Shown: positions 51,945-59,690 of the stretch, piece after piece | How positions within the stretch are numbered: position 1 is the stretch's first letter | Layout of the letters: every line of letters begins with the position of its first letter | Source of the DNA: DATHTS01 sp041940425 | GTDB lineage: Bacteria > Acidobacteriota > Blastocatellia > Pyrinomonadales > Pyrinomonadaceae | DNA length: 64,000 bases | NCBI GenBank assembly: GCA_041940425.1 | Contig: JBGTSF010000001.1 | Span: forward strand, 62,001 to 126,000 | Direction of reading: 5' to 3' | Notes under the pieces: generated by a model | Databases searched by the model: none | What the model saw: the letters and a program-made list of their open reading frames with translations, nothing else | What the model was told of the DNA's origin: nothing | Made by a program: the position numbers and the translations under genes

Positions 51945-53498
51945 TCAATTTTCCAATCTTAAATCGTTTCCCGTCATTTCCTTCGGTTTTTCGATTCCGA
52001 GAATTCCGAGAATCGTCGGCGCGATGTCTTCGAGCGCGCCGTTTTCCCTTAACTGCAAACCGTTGATCTGGTCGTCAACCAGATGAAACGGGACGGGATT
52101 GGCGGTGTAGGAATTTTTCGGTTCGCCCGTGATGACATCCGCCATCTCTTCGCAGTTGCCGTGCGATGAAGTGATGACCGCGATGCCGCCGAGCTGTCGG
52201 ACCTTTTCGACGATGCCGCCGAGACAGGTGTCAACATACTGCACGGCTTCGATGGTTTTTTCCAGATTTCCGGTGTGCGCGACCAGATCGGCGGCGGGAA
52301 TGTTGGCGATAAAAACATCGTTTTCGCCCGCTTCCATTGTTCTCAGAAGTTTGTCGGTGATCTTGAAGGAAGCCATTTCGGGATGCGTTTCGATATTCGT
52401 CATCTTCGGCGAAGGGATCAGCGAACGCTGTTCGCACGGGTGTTCGAGTTCGATGCCGCCGTTGAAAAAATATGTCAGGTGCGGGTATTTTTCGGTTTCT
52501 GTAACGCGGCTATTTAAAATGCCGTTTTCGGCGAAAACACGCGCCAGTACATTCGGCTCTTCGTCGGGACGAAAAGCGACGGGCAGACCGAAACTGCGGT
52601 CATATTCGGTCAGGCAGACGGTTTCGATCTGCGGTTTGCCGAGCGACGAAATATCGGTTTCGTCTCTGACCGCGAGCGATTTGACGAGCTGGCGCATACG
52701 GTCGCCGCGATGATTGAAAAATACTACCGTGTCGCTGGTTTTGACCGTCGCAACCGGAATTCCGGCGGATTCTTCCAAAACTATCGGCGCGATAAATTCG
52801 TCGGAAATTCCGCGCAGGAACGAGCCGCGAATCGCGCTCACCGGATCAAAAGCGCGTTCGCCCTCGGCGTGAACGAGCATCGTATAGACGCGCGCCGTGC
52901 GTTCCCAATTCTGCTCCCTGTCCATCGCGTAAAACCGCCCGCAGAGCGTCGCCAATTTGCCGACACCGATGTCCGCCAATTTTATTTCCAGAGCTTCGGT
53001 GTAAATATCGGCGGTTCGCGGTGGAACGTCGCGCCCATCCAAGATGGCGTGAACAAAAACATTCTGCACATTTTCCCGCTTTGCCATTCTGAGAAGCGAA
53101 AAAAGATTTTCCGGCATCGAATGAATTTCGCCGTCCGACAGAAGTCCGATCAGATGCACCGAAGAATTTGCGGCACGCGCCCGACCGAAGGCATTTTTCA
53201 AAACCGGATTTTCAAAAAACGCGCCCGTTTTGACGGCATTCGAGATTTTCGCCACGTCCGTCTGCACGATGCGTCCCGCGCCGATATTGAGATGCCCGAC
53301 CTCCGAACTTCCCGGCGCATCGGGCATCAGACCGACACGAAGTCCTGCCGCCGCCAGAGTCGTCTTCGGATATTTCGCCGAAATCTCGTCATAAAAAGGC
53401 GTGTGCGCCAGCGCGACGGCGTTGCCTTCGGCTCGCGGCGAACAGCCCCAGCCGTCCAGAATGATAAGTGCCAGCGGTCTTCTCTGTCCGTTGTTCAT
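51945..53498 (-). CDS. gpmI: 2,3-bisphosphoglycerate-independent phosphoglycerate mutase
   Basis: 517 residues from the ATG at 53498, matching the family length; an ATG at 53546 would add 16 atypical residues and overlap the upstream gene. LALIILDGWG holds the first metal aspartate. GSSEVGHLNIGAGRIVQ holds the phosphorylated serine. AILDGRDVPPRT, FYAMDRE, ATVKTSDTVVFFNHRGDRMRQL, NIPAADLVAHTG and SSHGNCEEM supply the other ligands of the two Mn2+ ions. It interconverts 3- and 2-phosphoglycerate. Confidence 0.95.
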   Translation of the reverse strand: MNNGQRRPLALIILDGWGCSPRAEGNAVALAHTPFYDEISAKYPKTTLAAAGLRVGLMPDAPGSSEVGHLNIGAGRIVQTDVAKISNAVKTGAFFENPVLKNAFGRARAANSSVHLIGLLSDGEIHSMPENLFSLLRMAKRENVQNVFVHAILDGRDVPPRTADIYTEALEIKLADIGVGKLATLCGRFYAMDREQNWERTARVYTMLVHAEGERAFDPVSAIRGSFLRGISDEFIAPIVLEESAGIPVATVKTSDTVVFFNHRGDRMRQLVKSLAVRDETDISSLGKPQIETVCLTEYDRSFGLPVAFRPDEEPNVLARVFAENGILNSRVTETEKYPHLTYFFNGGIELEHPCEQRSLIPSPKMTNIETHPEMASFKITDKLLRTMEAGENDVFIANIPAADLVAHTGNLEKTIEAVQYVDTCLGGIVEKVRQLGGIAVITSSHGNCEEMADVITGEPKNSYTANPVPFHLVDDQINGLQLRENGALEDIAPTILGILGIEKPKEMTGNDLRLEN

Positions 53499-53535
53499 AT
53501 TTGATTTGGGTTTCAGATTCGGAATATGAATTTCT

Positions 53536-53976
53536 TCAATACGCATCGGGCGCAGCCCTTTCCATCCAGCGTTCGGGATGTTTTAATTCTGTAAAACCGT
53601 ATTTTTCATAAAGTGTATGCGCGTCTTTCGTCGCCAGAATCCAGCGGCGAAAGCCCTGCAAATCGGGGTGATTGATTATTACTTCCATCAGCCAAAGGCT
53701 TAAACCCTGTCCGCGAAATTCCTCTAAAATATAAACATCGCCGAGATAAGCAAATGTCGCGTAATCGGTGACGACACGCGCAAAGCCTATCTGATTTTCG
53801 CCTTTATACACCCCAAAAGGCAAGGAATTTTTTACCGCCGTCTCGGTCTGCTCCCGCGTGCGCGTCTTTGCCCAGTAAGATTCTTCAGTCAAAAATTTAT
53901 GAATCGCGTCCAATTGCAAAAGATTTCTGTCCGTGCTGATCGTAAATTCGCCTCGTTTCCATTCTAAGTTTTGCAT
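53536..53976 (-). CDS. GNAT N-acetyltransferase
   Basis: A 146-residue single-domain protein. AYLGDVYILEEFRGQGLSLWLMEVI is the acetyl-CoA binding motif A. RRWILATKDAHTLYEKYGF is motif B. It starts in a one-base overlap (TAATG) with the lipoprotein gene. The acceptor is unknown. It ends 37 bp before the chosen gpmI start. Confidence 0.9.
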   Translation of the reverse strand: MQNLEWKRGEFTISTDRNLLQLDAIHKFLTEESYWAKTRTREQTETAVKNSLPFGVYKGENQIGFARVVTDYATFAYLGDVYILEEFRGQGLSLWLMEVIINHPDLQGFRRWILATKDAHTLYEKYGFTELKHPERWMERAAPDAY

Positions 53977-54596
53977 TATCTTTCAATACAAAGAGAGCCG
54001 ATTTTAAAATTATTCAATCCAAATTCATCGGCAATTATCTCCCCGATTCTCATCATTTGTTTAGCTTCATCGCTTTTTTGATGTTGCGGATTACTGTAAA
54101 AGTAAGCTCTGTATTTACCGTTTCGATTCGTTTCGACAATATATCCGGCGCCGTCAATATAAGAAACATCGTCCGAACCGGGCAGATCAAAAATTCCCGC
54201 TTCGACTAATCTTTGCCAAGCATTTTCCCAACCCGATTTGGGAGCAGAAAGTTTTATTTTCCCGATTTCATACAATTTGTCTTTCGGATAGCCGTAATTT
54301 TTACAATCAATTTCTTTTATTGCTATCGCTGACCATTCCTTATCGGCTCTACTTATTATCAAACCATCATCTTCAAAAGCCGACACCCAAATCCTGACTT
54401 CAAAATCATCATCCGAAAAGAATTTTTCTCTTAATTTTTCAATTCCGTATTTTTCATTAAGCGGGTCTATGTGTTTGGAAAACACATTTGTATAACGCAT
54501 TAGGTCAGGAATTGAAACTTCGGGCTTTCTGTTTTCACTGCATGAAAAAAGAAAAACGATAGAGAAAAGAAAAACTTTGAAAATAAAATATTTCAT
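53976..54596 (-). CDS. Putative lipoprotein of unknown function
   Basis: 206 residues from the ATG at 54596, which overlaps the stop of the zinc-ribbon gene (ATGA). A longer frame from 54737 would run through that gene. The leader IFKVFLFSIVFLFSCSEN has a lipobox-like FSC. The mature part has no recognised domain; ISRADKEWSAIAIKEI and GYIVETNRNGKYRAYFYSNPQ look like alternating strands. It is AT-richer than its surroundings. It is co-transcribed between two small genes. Confidence 0.65.
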   Translation of the reverse strand: MKYFIFKVFLFSIVFLFSCSENRKPEVSIPDLMRYTNVFSKHIDPLNEKYGIEKLREKFFSDDDFEVRIWVSAFEDDGLIISRADKEWSAIAIKEIDCKNYGYPKDKLYEIGKIKLSAPKSGWENAWQRLVEAGIFDLPGSDDVSYIDGAGYIVETNRNGKYRAYFYSNPQHQKSDEAKQMMRIGEIIADEFGLNNFKIGSLCIER

Positions 54597-54811
54597 AACT
54601 CTGTCTGAAACCGCGTCTTGCAGTTCGGGCATTCGATCATTTTTTTCTTGCCAGACAGCGGGATTGTCGGGATGATAAAAAACAAAGTCAAAAAACGCAT
54701 TCCGGTTTTTTCGGTAAATTGTGCGAGCGTTCCGCACTCGGAACAGCGAATCATATCCGGCGTTTTGCTTGAGCCGAACGTAAAAAATTTTGTGCCGATG
54801 ATAAAAAACAT
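54593..54811 (-). CDS. Small zinc-ribbon membrane protein
   Basis: A 72-residue protein. CSECGTLAQF and ECPNCKTRFQ provide two CxxC knuckles. Between them lies the hydrophobic segment FLTLFFIIPTIPLSG, as in a known bacterial zinc-ribbon miniprotein family (MFFIIGT at the start, then a ribbon, a hydrophobic stretch and a second knuckle). Function unknown. It lies one base after the kinase-like gene stop. Confidence 0.75.
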   Translation of the reverse strand: MFFIIGTKFFTFGSSKTPDMIRCSECGTLAQFTEKTGMRFLTLFFIIPTIPLSGKKKMIECPNCKTRFQTEL

Positions 54812-54812
54812 T

Positions 54813-55343
54813 TCAGAGAGATTTTACTTTACCCGTTTTCAGATTATCAAGAAAGTTTTCGACCTCGCGTTTTGACCGCAAACGGATGATCGTTTTTTCA
54901 TTTTCATATTGTTCGAGAAGTTTTTCCATTTTCCCTTTCGAACGGTTTTCAAAATCCCAGATCCATTTCAAAAATTCCCAATCGAATTTTTCAGGGCAAT
55001 CATCAGCCATATCGGAGCGCGTTTTTCCGTAAGAAAATGCGACTCTTTTCAGCACACGGTAAATACAAACGGCGGGCGGCATATCGAGAAAGATCACCGT
55101 GTCGCACGCCGGAATTCTTATGTCGAGCGTGCCGCTGAAATTGCCGTCCATGATCCACGCCGCGTCTTCGCTCATGACTTTTTTGAGCGTTTCCCGCCAT
55201 TCGTCTTTCGTCGGTTCGGTCCAATTCGGTTTCCAATAAATTTTGTCGAGATGAATTATTTTTAAGCCGAGCCGCTCGCCCAATTTTTTTGCCAGCGTTG
55301 ATTTGCCCGCGCCCGACGAGCCGATGACGAGAATCCGTTTCAT
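54813..55343 (-). CDS. P-loop nucleotide/shikimate kinase-like protein (FlaR-type)
   Basis: A 176-residue protein. Walker A is GSSGAGKSTLAKKL (about 8-21). IIHLDKIYWKPNWTEPTKDEW is the variable substrate segment, WIMDGNFSGTLDIR the lid-adjacent loop, and VIFLDMP the Walker B strand. It matches the group often named DNA topology modulation protein FlaR or adenylate-kinase-like. The phosphate acceptor is not clear. It heads the downstream zinc-ribbon/lipoprotein/GNAT set. Confidence 0.85.
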   Translation of the reverse strand: MKRILVIGSSGAGKSTLAKKLGERLGLKIIHLDKIYWKPNWTEPTKDEWRETLKKVMSEDAAWIMDGNFSGTLDIRIPACDTVIFLDMPPAVCIYRVLKRVAFSYGKTRSDMADDCPEKFDWEFLKWIWDFENRSKGKMEKLLEQYENEKTIIRLRSKREVENFLDNLKTGKVKSL

Positions 55344-55350
55344 AGATTTT

Positions 55351-55430
55351 TAGCCACGAACAAACACGAAAGAACACGAAAAGTTTAACTCAAATTCCTT
55401 TCGTGCAATTTTCGTGTCTGTTCGTGGCTA
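55351..55430. repeat. CCACGAACAAACACGAA palindrome, copy 1
   Basis: The left arm 55351-55383 and right arm 55398-55430 are near-complementary over about 33 bases. Each arm is a chain of CACGAA-type units (AGCCACGAACAAACACGAAA). It sits between the FlaR-type and enolase genes. A near-identical element lies at 57897-57973, on the other side of enolase. Confidence 0.75.
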
Positions 55431-55437
55431 ATTCGAT

Positions 55438-56727
55438 TTAACCTTTGATTTGATAAAACGCCTTGCGTCCCGGATAACGCGCCGAAGTGTCCAAATCTTC
55501 TTCGATCCTCAGAAGCTGATTGTATTTTGCGATCCGATCCGAACGCGAAAGGCTTCCGGTTTTAATTTGTCCGGCGTTCGTCGCAACCGCTAAATCGGCA
55601 ATGAAACTGTCTTCCGTTTCGCCCGAACGGTGCGAGATGACGGCGGTCATATTATTTGTTTTTGCCAGCTCGATCGCGTCGAGAGTCTCGGTCAGCGTGC
55701 CGATCTGATTGACTTTTATAAGAATCGAATTTGCTGCCGCTTCGTCAATTCCTTTCTGCAAAAATTTCGTGTTTGTCACAAAAAGATCGTCGCCGACGAG
55801 CTGAACTTTTTTACCGATCTTTTCCGTCAGATATTTCCAGCCGTCCCAATCGTTTTCAGCCATGCCGTCTTCGATGGAAATGATCGGATATTTTTCCGTC
55901 CATTCGATCCAGTAATCAGCCATCTGTTCGCTGGTCAATTCACGCTTGTCAGACTTTTTGAAAATATATTTTCCATCTTTGAAAAATTCGCTCGACGCGG
56001 GATCGAGCGCGATCATGATGTTTTCGCCTGCACTGTAACCGGCTTTGTCAATCGCTTCTAAAATAGTTTCAATGGCTTCTTCGTTCGATTTCAGATTCGG
56101 CGCGAAACCGCCCTCGTCGCCGACGCTTGTTGCATAACCGCGCGAGCTTAAAACTTTTTTGAGATTGTGAAAAATCTCCGCGCCCGCTCTCAAAGCCTCG
56201 GAAAAACTTTCCGCGCCGACCGGCATCACCATAAATTCCTGAAAGTCCACATTATTGTCGGCGTGCGCGCCGCCGTTGATGATGTTCATCATCGGCACGG
56301 GAAGCGTTTTCGCATTTGTGCCGCCGATATAGCGGTAGAGCGGAATTTCCTGAAACGCCGCCGCCGCGCGTGCGGTCGCCATCGAAACGGCGAGAATCGC
56401 GTTTGCGCCCAAGTTGGATTTATTCTCCGTGCCGTCGAGCGCGATCATCGCTTCGTCAACCAATGTCTGGTCGAGCGCGTCAAGACCTTCCAATTCATAC
56501 GCGATCTTTTCATTGACGTTTTCGACCGCTTTCGAAACGCCTTTGCCCAGATAACGCGCGTCATCGCCGTCGCGCAGTTCGACCGCTTCGTTCTCGCCGG
56601 TTGACGCGCCCGACGGAACGGCGGCGCGTCCGCGTGTTCCGTCTTCTAAGATAACTTCCGCTTCGACCGTCGGATTGCCGCGCGAATCCAAAATCTCACG
56701 CGCCCATATTTCTTCGATTAAACTCAT
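55438..56727 (-). CDS. eno: Enolase (phosphopyruvate hydratase)
   Basis: A 429-residue enzyme that dehydrates 2-phosphoglycerate to phosphoenolpyruvate. REILDSRGNPTVEAEV opens the protein, and GASTGENEAVELRDGD is the mobile loop. GDEGGFAPNL, SIEDGMAENDWDGW, LVGDDLFVTN (metal ligands) and VISHRSGETEDSFIADLAV (catalytic Lys region) all match. Length is normal. The gene is flanked on both sides by palindromic elements, with a 21-bp minisatellite upstream. Confidence 0.97.
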   Translation of the reverse strand: MSLIEEIWAREILDSRGNPTVEAEVILEDGTRGRAAVPSGASTGENEAVELRDGDDARYLGKGVSKAVENVNEKIAYELEGLDALDQTLVDEAMIALDGTENKSNLGANAILAVSMATARAAAAFQEIPLYRYIGGTNAKTLPVPMMNIINGGAHADNNVDFQEFMVMPVGAESFSEALRAGAEIFHNLKKVLSSRGYATSVGDEGGFAPNLKSNEEAIETILEAIDKAGYSAGENIMIALDPASSEFFKDGKYIFKKSDKRELTSEQMADYWIEWTEKYPIISIEDGMAENDWDGWKYLTEKIGKKVQLVGDDLFVTNTKFLQKGIDEAAANSILIKVNQIGTLTETLDAIELAKTNNMTAVISHRSGETEDSFIADLAVATNAGQIKTGSLSRSDRIAKYNQLLRIEEDLDTSARYPGRKAFYQIKG

Positions 56728-56852
56728 TTTTATAAAAAACTCCTGAAATAGATTTGTATTAAAACTTGCAGAATAAATTTAGCCTGATTCGGAAGCAAAA
56801 ACAAAAGGCTTTCAGAAAATTGCCCACGGATAAACACGATTTTGGAGCTTAG

Positions 56853-57062
56853 TTTCAGAGTTTCGAAAGCTCATTTCAAAGTTTTTTCCATCAATTTCAA
56901 TGTTCCGAAGACTCGTACCGATGTTTTTTTTATTCATCCCGATGTTTTTTTGACCAATCCCGCTGTTCCGGTGATTCATACCGGAGTTTTTTTCATTCAT
57001 CCCGGAGTTTTTTTTATTCATCCCGGAGTTTTTTTTATTCATACTGATTAAAAAAATCCGTT
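56853..57062. repeat. 21-bp minisatellite, array 2
   Basis: Units start at 56853, 56874, 56895, 56916, 56937, 56958, 56979, 57000, 57021 and 57042, an exact 21-bp step. The last full units read TCCCGGAGTTTTTTTTATTC. The first ones (TTTCAGAGTTTCG) resemble those of array 1 at 47073. Both strands are open for about 70 codons; the minus strand gives heptads such as MNKKNSG. No ribosome site supports translation. It fills the gap between enolase and the patatin gene, and the enolase promoter must lie in or beside it. Confidence 0.85.
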
Positions 57063-57090
57063 TTCACACGTGTTTTCTATGAATGGATAA

Positions 57091-57888
57091 TTAGGCTTCT
57101 GTTTGATTTGCCGTTTCGATCAGCTTTTTTATTTCGTCAATTTTTGCAAGCGCGGCTTTTTCTCCGGCTTCGATGAATTGATCCATTTTACCGATCTCGT
57201 CCGGTCTGAGGTGCGCGATGTCTGGAATGATGACCGCGTCGGCGCGGTAATGCTGGGATTTTCCGGCTGTCCGCAGAAGCATCATCGCCGATTGGAAAAA
57301 CACGCCTAAGAATGTCGAAGGCGTTCCCCAATACGAAGCGCCGCAGGCGTTGACGTCCACCGCGATGATGATGTCCGCGCCGAGTTTCTGCACGGCTCGC
57401 GTCGGCACGAGCGAAACCACGCCGCCGTCAATCAAAAGCCTGCCGTCGGATTCGACCGGCGCGAAAACTCCGGGAATCGCACAACTCGCCCGGATCGCCG
57501 TGACGAGATCGCCTTTTTCTTTCAAAACGATTTCCTCGCCCGTTTCCAGATCGCAGGCGACCGCCGCAAAGGGAATCGGCAGTTCTTCGAATTTTTTATA
57601 CGGGAAATGTTTTGTCAGAAAATCGCCCATCGAGGCGTTTGAGAGAATTCCCTTCGCCGAATAGGAAAATCCCGTCATCCGAAACCAGCTCATTTTTTTC
57701 CCGATGGCGATCTGCTCTTCGATTGAAAGACCGCACGCAATGCCTGCGCCGACAATCGAACCCGCGCTCGTTCCGGCGACATAATCAATCGGAATATTAT
57801 GTTCGGCTAAAACTTTTAAAACACCGAGATGCGCGAATCCGCGCGCCGCGCCGCCGGAAAATGCAATGCCGATCTTTTTTCTGCTCAT
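57091..57888 (-). CDS. Patatin-like phospholipase
   Basis: 265 residues from the ATG at 57888; a longer frame would extend into the palindrome at 57897. IAFSGGAARGFAHLGVL is the glycine-rich oxyanion loop, GTSAGS the nucleophile elbow, and LLIDGGVVS the aspartate of the Ser-Asp dyad. No signal peptide is seen. It resembles RssA/YchK-type cytosolic lipid acyl hydrolases. It precedes enolase on the same strand but is separated from it by the minisatellite. Confidence 0.93.
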   Translation of the reverse strand: MSRKKIGIAFSGGAARGFAHLGVLKVLAEHNIPIDYVAGTSAGSIVGAGIACGLSIEEQIAIGKKMSWFRMTGFSYSAKGILSNASMGDFLTKHFPYKKFEELPIPFAAVACDLETGEEIVLKEKGDLVTAIRASCAIPGVFAPVESDGRLLIDGGVVSLVPTRAVQKLGADIIIAVDVNACGASYWGTPSTFLGVFFQSAMMLLRTAGKSQHYRADAVIIPDIAHLRPDEIGKMDQFIEAGEKAALAKIDEIKKLIETANQTEA

Positions 57889-57896
57889 AGATATTT

Positions 57897-57973
57897 GAGC
57901 CACGAACAAACACGAAAGAACACGAAAAAAGAAAACAAAAATTTATTTCGTGTCTTTTCGTGTTTGTTCGTGG
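57897..57973. repeat. CCACGAACAAACACGAA palindrome, copy 2
   Basis: CCACGAACAAACACGAAA begins the left arm (57900-57927). The right arm 57946-57973 is its complement over 28 bases with two mismatches. The left arm repeats that of the copy at 55351 over about 30 bases. It lies between the divergent patatin and subtilisin genes, where a terminator would not be expected. Confidence 0.75.
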
Positions 57974-58029
57974 TTAAACCCAAATTGATTTTAACTTTTA
58001 CTTATGAAAAACTTAAATGCTCATAAAAG

Positions 58030-59409
58030 ATGACTCCGCAAGAATCGCCTTTAGTTTCGAGACATAAAACGACCGCCGACATCGCGGCGGGCGAACAGGT
58101 TTGTCCGGTTTGTTCGCGCGAAGTGAAACACGAATTCGTGCCGCTTATTGCGATGGACGAAACGCTCGCGCAACTCATTCGCGCCAATGCGCCCGACACG
58201 CAGCATTTTGAAGCCGTCTGTGCCAGATGCACGCGCCTGTTTGAACGCGCTCAGGAACATATTTTAAATGAAGCCGCGATGAACAAGGACGGCTCGTTTG
58301 TTCTTTCGACACCTTTGCGGCTCGATTCGGACGAAAGATTTACGGGAAAAGGTGTGACAATCGCGTTTCTCGATTCGGGATTTTACCCGCACGTTGATCT
58401 GACCACGCCGGACAACCGCATCATCGGCTACCGGAATATGACCGAACCGGACGGCGATCATTCGACGCTCTTTCAGCCGGATGTCGCAAGCTGGCACGGA
58501 ATGATGACCTCGGTCGTCGCCGCCGGAAACGGGATTCTCTCAAACGGTTTCTATCGCGGCATCGCGCCGGATGCGAATGTCGTGCTGGTGAAATTAGCAA
58601 AGACGGGCAGGATCACCGAAGCCGACATCGAAGCGGGTTTGCTCTGGGTTTTGGAAAACCGCGAAAAATACGGCGTAAAGATCGTGAATATTTCGGCGGG
58701 CGGCGATTTCGAGGAAAGTTATCTGAAAGATTCGCTGTCGCTTCTGGTCGAAAGATGCGTCGCCGAAGGCATTACAATCGTCTGCGCGGTCGGCAACGCC
58801 GGACATCTGCCGACGCATCCGGTTTTTCCGCCCGCAAGTGCGCCGTCGGCGATCTCGGTCGGCGGTCTCGACGATAAAAACTCGATCAACCGCGCGCATC
58901 GCGGAATGTATCGCTCGTCTTACGGTCCGACGGCTGACGGTTTGCAGAAACCGGAAATTATCGCGCCTTCGATCTGGGTTCCCGCGCCGATTCTGCCGAA
59001 TACGCCGACCGCGCAGCAAGCCGAACTTTTAGAAAAATTGGACAAATCAGCCGACGACGAACTGCACGAAATAATCAAAGAAAACGCGGGCGTTGATGCC
59101 GAACTCGATGCCGCGCTCGACCGCCCGGTGCATTCGATCCGGCAAATTATCGCTTTAAAGTTGGTCAGGGAAAACGTCATCACGAAACACTACAAATACG
59201 TTGACGGAACAAGCTTCGCCGCGCCGATAGTTTCGTCGGTCGCCGCGCAGATGCTCGAAGCAAATCCGAACTTAACGCCCCAACAGATTAAAAAAATCCT
59301 CATATTATCTGCCGAACGCCTTCCCGGTTATGAAGTTGACCGTCAAGGCTGGGGCGTGATAGATCCGCGTCTCGCGGTCGAAATGGCTCTGGCTTTGTCC
59401 GAAAGCTGA
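58030..59409 (+). CDS. Cytosolic subtilisin-like serine protease with N-terminal zinc ribbon
   Basis: A 459-residue protein without a signal peptide. C25/C28 (CPVC) and C64/C67 (CARC) could bind zinc at the N-terminus. The S8 catalytic triad is D115 (AFLDSGF), H156 (SWHGMMT) and S395 (DGTSFAAP). N256 (AVGNAGH) forms the oxyanion hole. Between KPEIIAPS and GTSFAAP there are about 75 residues of helical, charged sequence, many more than in ordinary subtilisins. It is probably an intracellular processing or quality-control protease. Confidence 0.9.
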   Translation: MTPQESPLVSRHKTTADIAAGEQVCPVCSREVKHEFVPLIAMDETLAQLIRANAPDTQHFEAVCARCTRLFERAQEHILNEAAMNKDGSFVLSTPLRLDSDERFTGKGVTIAFLDSGFYPHVDLTTPDNRIIGYRNMTEPDGDHSTLFQPDVASWHGMMTSVVAAGNGILSNGFYRGIAPDANVVLVKLAKTGRITEADIEAGLLWVLENREKYGVKIVNISAGGDFEESYLKDSLSLLVERCVAEGITIVCAVGNAGHLPTHPVFPPASAPSAISVGGLDDKNSINRAHRGMYRSSYGPTADGLQKPEIIAPSIWVPAPILPNTPTAQQAELLEKLDKSADDELHEIIKENAGVDAELDAALDRPVHSIRQIIALKLVRENVITKHYKYVDGTSFAAPIVSSVAAQMLEANPNLTPQQIKKILILSAERLPGYEVDRQGWGVIDPRLAVEMALALSES

Positions 59410-59439
59410 AATCATAAAGAACATTTTTGAGATAAAGCC

Positions 59440-59690
59440 ATCTCAAAATAGTAAATTAATCGCGTAGCGATATTGTGAATTTAGGATTGGTTGTGTTTTA
59501 ACACACGGTCGAGTTATATAGATTATTTTGCGTCGCGTGAGCGACGGCTGATAAACATTGTCGAATAATTCAATTGTCACTGACGCGACAAGATTCAGCC
59601 ATTGCTTTTAGCCGTGCGTTAAAACACAACCAATCCTAAATTCAAACTGCCGCTCACGCGGCGTAAAAAATTATTTTTGAGATAGCTGCC
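59440..59690. repeat. About 250-bp palindromic element
   Basis: The main arms 59476-59508 and 59612-59644 are 33-base complements with one mismatch and contain TTTAGGATTGGTTGTGTTTT. The outer ends ATCTCAAAA (near 59440) and TTTTTGAGAT (near 59675) pair too. Small hairpins CGTCGCGTGAGCGACG and GCCGCTCACGCGGC lie inside. There is no coding frame. It ends in the stop codon of the TonB-like gene. A MITE-like mobile element is the simplest reading. Confidence 0.75.

Noticed and set aside
56812..57051. Open frames on both strands giving MNKKNSG or FFIHPGV heptads
   Set aside because: Any 21-bp satellite free of stops yields this; there is no ribosome site or conserved flank.
47073..57062. CRISPR array as an explanation of the 21-bp repeats
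   Set aside because: Units are contiguous with no unique spacers, and no cas gene is in the window.
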